Shown here piece after piece: positions 36,401 through 43,560 of a DNA stretch of 64,000 nt (position 1 is the first letter of the stretch; every line of letters starts with the position of its first letter). The notes below the pieces were generated by a model that saw only the letters and a list, made by a program, of their open reading frames with translations, searched no databases and had not been told where the DNA came from. The stretch comes from Pirellulales bacterium. GTDB taxonomy: Bacteria > Planctomycetota > Planctomycetia > Pirellulales > JACPPG01. The stretch is taken from the NCBI GenBank assembly GCA_036499395.1, contig DASYDW010000120.1, forward strand, positions 1 to 64,000. Reading direction: 5' to 3'. The translations under genes and the position numbers were made by a program.

Positions 36401-36995
36401 CGAACTGCCGCTGGTGCTGGACGACGTGCTGGTGAACTTCGACGCGCAGCGCGCCCGAGCGGCCGCCGAAGTGCTGCGTGATTTCGCCGCGCGCGGGCAT
36501 CAGTGTCTGGTGTTCACCTGTCACGAGCACATGTATCACTTGTTCCGTTCGCTCGACGTGGAGGCCCGTGAGCTGCCCGCGAATCCGCGCGTGCTGGCGA
36601 TGCGCGGTCTGGTGGCCGAGCACGACGTGCCCCGGCCTCCGGTGGCGCCATTGGTCGTGCCGTCGGCTAGGCCCGCCCCGGCAGAGTTTATCGAGCCGAC
36701 GCTACCGACGAACGGGCACTCGTACGAACATGACGTGGCCCCCGCGCCGCCGCCGCCACCACCGCCTCCTCCGCCGCCACCACCGCCTGCCCCCGTTGCG
36801 GTTCCCGCCCCCGTGCCCCCGCGCAAGAAACGGGCTCATGTGAAGTTCGACACCGTTCATGGGCCGCGTGGGCCGTTTGCCACCGCGCTGTGGCACGAGC
36901 GGGTGACGTATGAACTGTCGGCCGAGCCACCCGAGGAGCCACCGCACGATTCATACGACGAAGACGATTGGATCGACGTCGATTCGGTCGAATAA
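33426..36995 (+). CDS. YhaN/SbcC-like AAA ATPase with coiled coils, TM-like segment and polyproline tail
   Basis: This 1,189-residue protein has the Walker A FYGPNEAGKTTLMQF (P-loop Lys37) at the start and the ABC signature and Walker B near 958-1010 (SRGTREQLFLSLRLA, PLVLDDVLVNFD), as in Rad50/SbcC/RecN/YhaN ATPases. Two long coiled-coil arms lie between (about 180-460 and 530-950). A hydrophobic segment at about 472-522 (GWAVTGLGGGFVLGTMASLG, then LALVALGLV) could cross the membrane twice, as in YhaN proteins. The C-terminal extension contains an uninterrupted run of at least 14 prolines (near residues 1105-1125) and an acidic end. It is translationally coupled to the SbcD-like gene. A role in DNA-end processing or membrane-linked DNA transactions is likely; the tail has no known role. 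Confidence 0.9.
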   Translation: MKIRDISIDGFGVWSGLQLLALDDHINVFYGPNEAGKTTLMQFVRAMLYGFSADRRARYLPPVHGGRAGGSVTLASADGTFLVARTATDATAPERLEITSGEERLRDDHLLARLLGHVDESVYRNIFAIGLREIQELGSLSDTDASQWLYKLATGTDRVSLVDVLSELTKARTRLLADGQTSSTIPQLLAEREELRRQATAQSSIRAYLDLGRKRRELLAQMDGWDSEATLAERSARLVEIAAAVFDKWHARHAVERDLEAAQQIPRLGQQTVDAYDALGASFARIKRRHKILSRKLAKTKQEVTALGFDVILSRRAGRVESLLEQEQWITALDAERVALAERVVALEARRAELCTQLGFDPAGAAGTPAETHGKAWRQLRALASELRIARDRLAVATEEAGSKQKESQTASQQLTAALKARNAESLTPLLESAGQLVSQLRRRVQLDDRVAELTEQQTDVGEQSRDLLSKLLLPGWAVTGLGGGFVLGTMASLGGLFLPASLVGDGRLALVALGLVSSGGSAAAKYALEKTFASRSSRCLAQLESLADQIQKAKQDRDALDQQLPRGGGPLLARLAAAEKDQAAIEALVPLESKRQSGAQDSGDAEQRREEAHAIYTELRHRWRHALIDAGLPPKTPPGRAGQLARVRKHLTNLDARLTEERGELARRQSVVDAFANRLAQLRAELDMLPEEHASESPVVKPVAPPPAAKTVPATVKALPSGIPAELRLLRERLHEQAALASRRKALIHAGNTLIVRRKKVRAHGHHLHRKMQSLLKREGVADAAELRARVANSVHSDQLNAQLATFAVEIAALLGPQTLETDVAALVTTKSRQDLDNAWIEHSAKARDLRDRVKTAHEQLGRWQQESQTLVSGRQASQTRVRLGAVERQLREAAMRWQVLATTESLLAGIRKRYERDRQPETLREASGYLERMTAGRYKRVWTPLDQHVLRVDDAQGNSLAVEVLSRGTREQLFLSLRLALVRWYARRGIELPLVLDDVLVNFDAQRARAAAEVLRDFAARGHQCLVFTCHEHMYHLFRSLDVEARELPANPRVLAMRGLVAEHDVPRPPVAPLVVPSARPAPAEFIEPTLPTNGHSYEHDVAPAPPPPPPPPPPPPPPAPVAVPAPVPPRKKRAHVKFDTVHGPRGPFATALWHERVTYELSAEPPEEPPHDSYDEDDWIDVDSVE

Positions 36996-37141
36996 CGACG
37001 GATGAATTGTGCGCAGTCGATGTCACGCCTTCTGGCGGGGCAGGCAATCCTGCAGGACGCCATTTTGCAGCTTACAATGCGCGCAACCGACTCGGGCGAT
37101 ATGGTTATCTGGCATCAAACGGCTGGCAGGAGCAATTTCTG

Positions 37142-38188
37142 ATGATCGATAAACGATGGACTCGTCGTGAGTGGAATGGGTTGGCGTTGGCGGGTTTGGG
37201 AAGCTGTCTGGCCGGCGACTGGAGTAGCGCCGCGGAACCGGCTGCCGATAGTGCGGCTCCTTTGGAGTTTGTCCCTGGCTCGTTCACGATCGTGGCGTTG
37301 CCCGATACGCAGATATACTGCGAGACTTATCCGCGCCACTTCATCAACCAGACGCGGTGGATCGTCGAGAATCAGGAAAAGTACAAAATCAAGTTCGTGG
37401 CCCACCTGGGCGATATCACGAATCGCAACACGCCCGAGCAATGGGAAGTCGCACAGGAAGCACTGCGTGTGCTGGATGGCGAGGTCCCCTATTCGCTGGT
37501 GCTGGGGAATCACGATTGCGGGCCGGGAGGGAACTGCACGACACGCGATACGCTCTTGAATGAATATGTGTCACTCAAGACGATCAGCGCGCAGCGCACG
37601 TTCGGCGGCGTCAAGGAAGAGGGGCGCCTGGACAATAGCTACCACACATTCGAAGCCGGCGCGAACAAGTTCCTGGCGCTGGCCCTGGAATTCGGGCCGC
37701 GTGACGAGACGGTTGCCTGGGCCGATACGATTGTCGCTCGTTACCCGCAACATCGCGTGCTGCTGACGACGCACGCTTACATGTATTACGACGACACTCG
37801 CTACGACTGGACCAAATTCGGCAAGGAACAGAAGTGGAATCCACACGCTTATGGCACGGCGAAGCTGGCCGGCGGCACCAACGATGCGCAGCAGCTATGG
37901 GACAAGTTGATCGCCAAGCATCCGAATTTCTTCATGACCCTCAATGGTCACGTGCTGGAAGACGGGCTGGGCCGACTGACGACGCCCCGGCAGGACGCAA
38001 ACGACGTGCATCAGATGCTGGTCAACTACCAGATGAAGACCGAGGGGGGCGAGGGCTTTCTGCGGCTCATCGAGTTCTTGCCTGACAAGCGCACGGTGCA
38101 GGTGAAGGCGTTTTCACCTTCGACCGGCACATATAAGACCGACCCTCAGAATCAATTCACGTTGCAACTGAATCCGCCGCTGATCTGA
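37142..38188 (+). CDS. Exported calcineurin-like phosphoesterase
   Basis: The 348-residue protein begins with a twin-arginine-like signal (TRREWNGLALAGLGSCLAG), and has a strong AGGAG ribosome-binding site 10 bases before the ATG. The phosphoesterase motifs are all seen: FTIVALPDTQIY (Asp), FVAHLGDITN (Gly-Asp), LGNHDCG (Asn-His-Asp), VLLTTHAYMY (His) and TLNGHVLEDG (His). Such exported enzymes hydrolyse phosphomonoesters or phosphodiesters outside the cytoplasm. It is convergent with the GDPD-family gene 13 bases beyond the stop. The frame is open upstream to 36968 without conserved sequence. A TACAAT at 37073 could be a -10 element, with no convincing -35. Confidence 0.9.
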   Translation: MIDKRWTRREWNGLALAGLGSCLAGDWSSAAEPAADSAAPLEFVPGSFTIVALPDTQIYCETYPRHFINQTRWIVENQEKYKIKFVAHLGDITNRNTPEQWEVAQEALRVLDGEVPYSLVLGNHDCGPGGNCTTRDTLLNEYVSLKTISAQRTFGGVKEEGRLDNSYHTFEAGANKFLALALEFGPRDETVAWADTIVARYPQHRVLLTTHAYMYYDDTRYDWTKFGKEQKWNPHAYGTAKLAGGTNDAQQLWDKLIAKHPNFFMTLNGHVLEDGLGRLTTPRQDANDVHQMLVNYQMKTEGGEGFLRLIEFLPDKRTVQVKAFSPSTGTYKTDPQNQFTLQLNPPLI

Positions 38189-38201
38189 CGGTTCGAGGTC
38201 G

Positions 38202-39140
38202 TTATTTCCCAGCGGCGCGGGCCTGAACCCCTATGTCGGGAAAGTCTGTGAACAGGCCGTCGACGTCGTAGGTCCAAAAGTACCGGCCGGTCTCTGCTGC
38301 GTCCTTGCCCAGCGTGTAGGGAAAAACCTTCAGCCCGCGCTGGTGTGCCCGGCGGACCAGCGAATTGTCGTCGACCGGTTTGCCGTCGTTTTCGATGCGA
38401 TTGATGGCCGGGCCGATGCCGTCGGCGAAGGTCGCCAGATCGTCCAGCGTGCGATCATCGAGCGCCGCGCCGGTTAAGAAAACGAGCCGGAGGTCGCTCT
38501 TCAATTCTTGGCGGATGCGGCGCAGGGCATCGAGTTCGAAGCATTGCACGATCACCGGATCGCTGCGCTTCGTACACTCGAAGGCGGCGTACTGGTCCAG
38601 CAGCTTGGCCTCGAGGGGCTGGCCCTGTTCCCGATGCCAGCGCGGGTTCTTTGGCTCGGGAATCGTGCCTACGTTTCGCCCCGTGCGCTCGTTCAAGCGG
38701 CGGATCATCGTGAGCATCTCGACCAGCGTGGGGATCTGGTAACCAGGTTCGGCCGAATCGCGCCGCCCCTTGATGGAAAGGGTCTTCAATTCGGCGAGCG
38801 TGAAATCGATGAAGTAGTATCGTCCATCCTCGCGGCGGCGGTCGGGGAACAACTCGGCGACGTTGGTCGTGTCCCCCATGTGAATGTCGTGATTGCACAC
38901 CAGCACGCCGTCGCGGCTGATTACGACGTCAGGCTCGATGAAGTCGGCTCCCTGGGCATAGGCGAGCGCGTACGCTTCCAAAGTATGCTCGGGCAGGTAT
39001 CCACTGGCGCCGCGATGCGCGATCACGATCTTGCCGTCTGCGGTTGACGTGTCGGCGGCGCGTGCCGGAAACGCGGACGCACTGGCGATCAAAAGAGAAC
39101 ATGAAGAAAAATTCAGTATGGCTCGTATAGCGATGTGCAT
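38202..39140 (-). CDS. Glycerophosphodiester phosphodiesterase, GlpQ type
   Basis: The 312-residue protein has a signal peptide (SSCSLLIASASAFPARA, cleavage near residue 29), so it acts outside the cytoplasm. It has the GDPD motifs HRGASGYLPEHTLEAY (His42, with the usual PENT replaced by PEHT), FIEPDVVISRDG (Glu69, Asp71) and NHDIHM (His84). The family hydrolyses glycerophosphodiesters to glycerol-3-phosphate and an alcohol with Ca2+ or Mg2+. The length and the presence of a signal place it with GlpQ more than UgpQ. It is convergent with the exported phosphoesterase gene, so two secreted phosphoesterases face each other, perhaps scavenging phosphate. Confidence 0.9.
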   Translation of the reverse strand: MHIAIRAILNFSSCSLLIASASAFPARAADTSTADGKIVIAHRGASGYLPEHTLEAYALAYAQGADFIEPDVVISRDGVLVCNHDIHMGDTTNVAELFPDRRREDGRYYFIDFTLAELKTLSIKGRRDSAEPGYQIPTLVEMLTMIRRLNERTGRNVGTIPEPKNPRWHREQGQPLEAKLLDQYAAFECTKRSDPVIVQCFELDALRRIRQELKSDLRLVFLTGAALDDRTLDDLATFADGIGPAINRIENDGKPVDDNSLVRRAHQRGLKVFPYTLGKDAAETGRYFWTYDVDGLFTDFPDIGVQARAAGK

Positions 39141-39382
39141 CCGTCAGTTATCCATTCTGTAGGCGACGCTGAAGCTTCATGACGTCTCCTTAAGGTACGG
39201 TTGAATCACCGGTAGTTCCAGTGTGAATCGCGTTACGGAAGCTGCGCGGAAGGGCGTCATTGTCGTTCAAAAATGAGCACTTTAGCGCGCCGAATTGCAC
39301 GCTGCGGCAAGTTATCCGCAGGGCGGCGCGGCGCAGTGAGACGCCTCGACGCACAAAGGCTTCGTTGCTAAAGTCTAAACCA
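39141..39382. other. Intergenic region upstream of the candidate small RNA
   Basis: No supported gene is seen here. The region separates the start of the GDPD gene from two stable plus-strand hairpins at 39383-39448. A transcript ending at the orphan terminator would have to start somewhere in this stretch. I found only weak -35/-10-like pairs and cannot give a start site. Confidence 0.4.
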
Positions 39383-39448
39383 GGATGTCGCCCTTCGGGG
39401 TGGCTCCCGGGTCGCCAGGTTCCTGCCCCACCTGGCGGCTCTTTTTTT
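39383..39448 (+). ncRNA. Candidate small RNA 3' end with two stem-loops, the second a terminator
   Basis: Two stems follow one another on the plus strand. The first (39387-39404) has a 7-bp stem closed by a UUCG tetraloop (TTCG at 39394-39397), extended by three more pairs with one bulge. The second (39411-39440) is a stem of about 10 bp around the loop TCCTGCCCC, followed by CTTTTTTT at 39441-39448, a standard Rho-independent terminator. No plus-strand gene lies upstream within 1.1 kb, since the exported phosphoesterase gene ends at 38188 and the nearer upstream gene reads the other way. The 5' end cannot be placed. A long 3' UTR of the upstream plus-strand gene is an alternative. Confidence 0.4.
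39411..39448 (+). terminator. Orphan Rho-independent terminator
   Basis: Stem cgccaggt (39413-39420) pairs with acctggcg (39430-39437), extended by g39411 and t39412 with g39438 and c39439. The run of seven T at 39442-39448 follows. No complete plus-strand gene precedes it closely. Confidence 0.7.
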
Positions 39449-39857
39449 GCGCGCGTTGAGAATGTTTTCATCGCGGCGCCAAAGATCGGTGCGGCGATGT
39501 GATTCCATTATTGCTATTTCTATTCGGTGGCGTGTTTGCCATGGACGGTGCTCGGCAACCGTGCGAACGCCGGAAATCAACCGCGGTGCGCCGTCCGACA
39601 TGACACGATCGGCAATATCGCTAAGGGCGCTAATGGGCGGCGTCGCAAGGCGATTTTCAGCCGCCAGAGCGGGGCAGGGGAGTGGAAGGGGAGGCGAAGC
39701 CGCCTTGCCCGTCGTTGTTTTGCGGGCTACGATCCAGCACCCGGTCGCGGGATTTCGATTCTTTCGAAGCAGGTCCACCAGGCGCGCCTGTCCGTTTTCG
39801 CGGCCCCGAATAGTTAAGCGCATCCTTCTCGGCATGGCGGCAGGAGTATCGTCGGCA
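39449..39857. other. Intergenic region before the His-rich protein, no gene recognised
   Basis: A plus-strand frame runs from 39447 into the His-rich protein gene, but its upstream part is arginine- and serine-rich, has no conserved segment and no ribosome-binding site. I take the gene to begin at 39858. I see nothing else in this stretch. Confidence 0.5.
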
Positions 39858-40076
39858 ATGACCACTCACGAGCATCAACACGGCGGCAAGCACGAACACG
39901 GCCACGAGCATGGTCATACGACCCATCGCAAAAGGCCGATCCACCACAGTCTGATGTTGTGGGGGGCGGTGATCTTGATGCTGATCGCGATGGTGGTTTA
40001 CGTGATGTCCGACGACGAACGATTCATACCGGGCAACGACAAGAAGGAGCCGATGCCCGCCGCTCCCGCGCTGTAA
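39858..40076 (+). CDS. Small single-pass membrane protein with His-rich N-terminus
   Basis: This 72-residue protein has a His/Glu/Gly-rich N-terminal tail (HEHQHGGKHEHGHEHGHTTH), then one membrane helix (SLMLWGAVILMLIAMVVYVM, about 31-50) and a short acidic C-terminus. The His density suggests metal binding (copper, zinc or nickel) in front of the membrane, and small His-rich membrane proteins are known in metal trafficking. That is an inference from composition. The frame also has an ATG 24 bases upstream at 39834. AGGAG lies 11 bases before 39858, which I prefer. It is convergent with the LRR lipoprotein gene (33 bases between stops). Confidence 0.75.
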   Translation: MTTHEHQHGGKHEHGHEHGHTTHRKRPIHHSLMLWGAVILMLIAMVVYVMSDDERFIPGNDKKEPMPAAPAL

Positions 40077-40109
40077 TGCCGGTCGCTTAAGTGGAGCGTC
40101 TGCCAGCCT

Positions 40110-40826
40110 TTACCAATGCATGTGTACGTTGGGGAGCGTTTCGTGCAATTTTGCGACGCCGGCGTCGGTGACCTTGGTCCCTTCGACGTACAGCGATTCC
40201 AGGCCGGTCAGGCTGGTCAACTGCTGAATGCCTTCGTCCGTGATCGGTGCATTCTCGATGATCACGAACTTGAGCGCCGGCAGCTTGGCCAGATGGGCGA
40301 GCCCCCGGTCGTCAACCTGCGAACGTCCGAGCCGCAGTAGCTCTAGGTGCTCGTGTTTGGAGAGCGCGGCCAGCCCTGCACCGGTTACCTGAGCCGCGGC
40401 CAGATTCAAGACGCGCAGATTCGGCCAGTTCGTAACCACCGATAATCCCTGGTCACTGATGGTCGTCTCACCGAGCACCAGGGTTTGCAGGTTAGCCAGC
40501 TCGGCAAGGTGAGACAGGCCGGCGTCCGTGATCTTGGCCTTCGGAAGCTTGAGCACTTCCAAAGACGTTAGCGTCACGAGTCGCGCCAGGTCCTCGTCGT
40601 GCAACTCGGCATCCGGGACTTCGACCGTGCGCGATGTGCCATCGCTCGCCATGTGCAATTGATGCGCGAATTCAGGGTCGATCTGGCCATCGGCGATCGT
40701 ATCTTCGCCTGGCACAACAACCGGGCACATGTTTGGTCCGTCGCAAGATTGATTGCAGCCAGCGAGCGCGCAGACAACCATGCCGATCAGTAACGTGGCC
40801 GATAGTGATGCTGAAAGGCGAGCCAT
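40110..40826 (-). CDS. Leucine-rich-repeat lipoprotein
   Basis: The 238-residue protein starts MARLSASLSATLLIGMVVC and has a lipobox LAGC (lipid-attached Cys24), so it should be a lipoprotein. From about residue 80 it has seven or eight leucine-rich repeats of 24 residues with the pattern LxxLxxLxxLxLxxTxIxDxGL (for example LAELANLQTLVLGETTISD and LTGLESLYVEGTKVTDAG). A set of conserved Asn, Asp and Gly at turn positions is visible. LRR lipoproteins of this type are frequent in planctomycetes and are assumed to bind proteins or peptides. It is co-directional with the DUF3500 gene 64 bases upstream, so an operon is possible. Confidence 0.88.
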   Translation of the reverse strand: MARLSASLSATLLIGMVVCALAGCNQSCDGPNMCPVVVPGEDTIADGQIDPEFAHQLHMASDGTSRTVEVPDAELHDEDLARLVTLTSLEVLKLPKAKITDAGLSHLAELANLQTLVLGETTISDQGLSVVTNWPNLRVLNLAAAQVTGAGLAALSKHEHLELLRLGRSQVDDRGLAHLAKLPALKFVIIENAPITDEGIQQLTSLTGLESLYVEGTKVTDAGVAKLHETLPNVHMHW

Positions 40827-40890
40827 TTCGCGTTCCGAAATTGGGAATGATGTCCGCACGAAATCTTTTGCCGCTAACCGCGCCACGACG

Positions 40891-41928
40891 TTAACGGCCT
40901 TGGCCGAAATCACCCTTCGCGTCTCGCCACAGCGAATGAATGTGATTCGCCGGATTGCCGGCCGAATCGGGCTGCGTGTTGACGAACTCGATGACGAACG
41001 TTGGGCCCTGTACGACGTAATAATGGCCGATGCCCGGCTTGTCGGCGCCGGCCCAGGCGAACTGGATCTTGTCGATGCCTGCTTGCTCGAGCGCATCAAG
41101 GCGGCCTTTGGCGACCGACTCGGGCATGTTGTCCGTGTAGGCCTTTAAGAGCGCGCGAAGCAACGTGACTTGTTCGGCGGTCATTTCGGCAACCGAAAGG
41201 CCGCCGAGCGACTCTTGCGGCGCTTGGGGCTTGGCAGCGCCGCGCAGGTCGTTCGGCGCTTTTTCGGCGATCGTGGCTTTCTTACGCTGCTCGGGTGTCA
41301 GCGATGCCAGCAGTTTGAAGCCCGTGTCTTCCTCGGGCTTGAGGACGCGCATGCCCTTTTTCAGGTCACCGAAGTCTTCTCGCAGCTCGGCCGGATTGGC
41401 ACCGAAGAACGTGGGGGTCGTGGCCGCGACATGTCCGTGATCGACCACGAAATTCAGCGATAGGTGATGCCCCTCGACACTCCAGCCCCAGCGGCCGGCG
41501 TCATCGGGCGACCCGAACACCGTGAAGTAATAACGCTCGGGATCGCGAATCGGCGAATCGGTTTTCGCCTTCTCCAGCTCGCGCAAGAGGGCTTCGAGGC
41601 TCATGATCGTTTTGGCCTTGTCGTAGCCCAGGTGGCTCAAGCCGCTTTCCAGCAGCTTGTGGGCGGCGCGGCGGGCCGACTCGTCCATCTGCTTGATCTG
41701 CAGCCCCTTGCGTTGGGGCTTGGGGATGAAGTGCCAGTCGAGCCGGGCCGGATCGTCGAAGGGAATCGTGGCCGTGGTGCGCTGGTCGGCCGGCAGCGTT
41801 GACAGGAAGCCTTGCGCTGCGGTCACCATATCAGGACCGGGCCCGGCCGGACGCAGTTTCAGCCATCCGCCGGCAATTGCCAGGATCGCCACCCCCGCCA
41901 GAATCGAATACTTCGTACGCATGTTCAA
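40891..41928 (-). CDS. DUF3500 domain protein with N-terminal membrane anchor
   Basis: The 345-residue protein begins with a short basic start and one hydrophobic segment (YSILAGVAILAIAGGW, about 6-21), likely an uncleaved signal or anchor. The bulk matches the DUF3500 pattern: a helical region with LPADQRTTATIPFDD and WHFIPKPQRKGLQIKQM, then GWSVEGHHLSLNF, a Gly-His-His-Leu-Ser-Leu-Asn motif shared by family members, and a C-terminal FAWAGADKPGIGHYYVVQGPT-type end. No biochemical role is established for the family. It is common in planctomycetes and acidobacteria. It precedes the LRR lipoprotein gene with a 64-base gap. Confidence 0.9.
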   Translation of the reverse strand: MNMRTKYSILAGVAILAIAGGWLKLRPAGPGPDMVTAAQGFLSTLPADQRTTATIPFDDPARLDWHFIPKPQRKGLQIKQMDESARRAAHKLLESGLSHLGYDKAKTIMSLEALLRELEKAKTDSPIRDPERYYFTVFGSPDDAGRWGWSVEGHHLSLNFVVDHGHVAATTPTFFGANPAELREDFGDLKKGMRVLKPEEDTGFKLLASLTPEQRKKATIAEKAPNDLRGAAKPQAPQESLGGLSVAEMTAEQVTLLRALLKAYTDNMPESVAKGRLDALEQAGIDKIQFAWAGADKPGIGHYYVVQGPTFVIEFVNTQPDSAGNPANHIHSLWRDAKGDFGQGR

Positions 41929-42047
41929 AGAGATCCCTTAAGTGGTTGCCAATTCTTCAGCTTTGATTCGCTTGCGCCGCGTTTGTTAACACTGGCGCCG
42001 GTAGGTGTATTACACGCTTGGTGTTCGTCGACGTTTGTCCTTCAAGC

Positions 42048-43346
42048 CTACTCCGCGGCCAGATTGGCGCACACTAGCTCTTTGTCATTGCGGGCGAAGA
42101 CATGCTTGTTGGCGTAGGCCGGATGGGCCCAGCAAACGCCGTCTTTACGGCGCAGTTGCTCGGTGGTGGGATCGATTAGCTTGGTACGGCTCAGCTCTTC
42201 GAAACCTTTGGGCGAGAGCTTGGTGATCAGCAGCTCGCCGCGATCGTTGAACATCCAAATCTTGTCACCATTTTTGACCATGTGGATCGTGGCCCAGCGC
42301 TCGCGGGGTACGGCCTGCTGGCTTTCCCAAATGCGATCGCCTGTCTTGGCGTCCAGGCAGCGTAGCTCGCCATAGCTGTCAACTCCGTAGACGTAATCAC
42401 CCGCCATGTAGGGCGTGCTGATGATCGAATGCAGACTGTCGGTCAGCTTCTCGTCGGGGCCCAGCCGGCGCCAGATTTGTTCGACCCCCAGCCGATCCTG
42501 AAGCAGCTTCAGCATCAACGAGCCATCGTAGAAGCAACTGACGAACAGCCGATCCTTTTCCACGATCGGCGTGGCGATGTTGATGATCATTCGGGTGGGC
42601 TTGAAGGGATGTTCCCAGTACTGCTTGCCCGAGGCGGGGTCGAGCCCTGCGACGTGTTCGCCGGTCCAGCACACCAATACACGCTGGCCCGCTTGTTGGA
42701 TAATGATCGGCGCCGAGTAAGAGGCATTGTCCGCCAGCGATCGCCAGCGTTCCTTGCCGCTGACTTTGTCGAACGCCACCACGCAGGCGTTGTCTTCACC
42801 GCCGATTTGCACGATCACGAGATCGTTGTCGACAAGCGGCGAAGCGGAAATGCCCCAGATTGGCATACGAATCTTGTATTCGGCATTGAGGTCCTTCGAC
42901 CACAAGACCTTGCCGCCGGCCGCATCGTAGCAGTGCAAGTGCCCCATCGTGCCCAAGGCGTAAGCGCGACCATCGTCGATCGAGACCGAAGCCCGCGGTC
43001 CGGCCACGTACTGCACTGTGTATTCGCAATCGTACTGGTGCGTCCACAATTCTTTGCCCGTCTTGGCGTCGAAGGCATGGGTCCGTTCGATCTGATTGGG
43101 CATGTCGACCCGATCCATGACGTACACCCGGCCGGCAGCGACCGTGGGGCCGCAGTACCCGGCAGAAATTGGTACGCGCCACTCGGGGACGATTCGCTCG
43201 GCGGGAAGGGTCGCGACGATACCGGTCTCGTTCCAGACGCCGTCACGGTTCGGCCCGCGCCATTGCGGCCAATCGTCAGCGCGTGAGATAGGCGCGCTCA
43301 ATGCCAATACGGCCAGCACGAAAATCGCTCGGCGGAATTTCGTCAT
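42048..43346 (-). CDS. Secreted PQQ-like beta-propeller protein
   Basis: The 432-residue protein starts at an ATG with AAAGGA at a good distance and has a signal peptide (RAIFVLAVLALSAPISRA, cleavage near residue 24). The mature N-terminus is WPQWRGPNRDG, the typical start of planctomycete PQQ-propeller proteins. Propeller blades are visible as repeats ending in G-K-x-x-W (for example ATGKELWTHQYDC-like, GGKVLWSKDL, SGKERWRSL, SGKQYWEHP and AKTGDRIWES). Family members with the same start are exported and of unknown function. Three direct repeats lie just before the start (43366-43407), which may be an operator. The gene at 43561-44466 reads in the same direction upstream, with 214 bases between. 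Confidence 0.92.
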   Translation of the reverse strand: MTKFRRAIFVLAVLALSAPISRADDWPQWRGPNRDGVWNETGIVATLPAERIVPEWRVPISAGYCGPTVAAGRVYVMDRVDMPNQIERTHAFDAKTGKELWTHQYDCEYTVQYVAGPRASVSIDDGRAYALGTMGHLHCYDAAGGKVLWSKDLNAEYKIRMPIWGISASPLVDNDLVIVQIGGEDNACVVAFDKVSGKERWRSLADNASYSAPIIIQQAGQRVLVCWTGEHVAGLDPASGKQYWEHPFKPTRMIINIATPIVEKDRLFVSCFYDGSLMLKLLQDRLGVEQIWRRLGPDEKLTDSLHSIISTPYMAGDYVYGVDSYGELRCLDAKTGDRIWESQQAVPRERWATIHMVKNGDKIWMFNDRGELLITKLSPKGFEELSRTKLIDPTTEQLRRKDGVCWAHPAYANKHVFARNDKELVCANLAAE

Positions 43347-43365
43347 GGAAAATCCTTTCTCACGG

Positions 43366-43407
43366 TGCGAATCATAACCTTGCGTATCATACCCTCTGCG
43401 AATCATA
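43366..43407. repeat. Three direct 11-bp repeats (iterons) upstream of the PQQ-propeller gene
   Basis: Copies lie at 43366-43376, 43381-43391 and 43397-43407. The first and third are identical (TGCGAATCATA) and the second differs at one base (TGCGTATCATA). They start 15 and 16 bases apart, about one and a half helix turns. On the minus strand each contains TATGAT, a fair -10-like hexamer, in the proper orientation for the gene that starts at 43346. The nearest copy begins 20 bases before the ATG. Confidence 0.7.
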
Positions 43408-43560
43408 GCAGTGGGGCGAAGCACCGACCGCGCCCTCGGGTGGGTGGCTGGCTGCGGTGCAGGCAAGCTGTTTATCGAACCGCGCGGACCGCCTGGATGG
43501 CGGACTGGCGACCGATTCTCAGAATCCACGCGGCGTGGTTCGCTGCGCTACGGACGAAAA

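Noticed and set aside
39447-39857. Upstream extension of the His-rich protein frame (would give 209 residues)
   Set aside because: The added part is Arg/Ser-rich, has no ribosome-binding site and includes terminator DNA. The short start with AGGAG is preferred.
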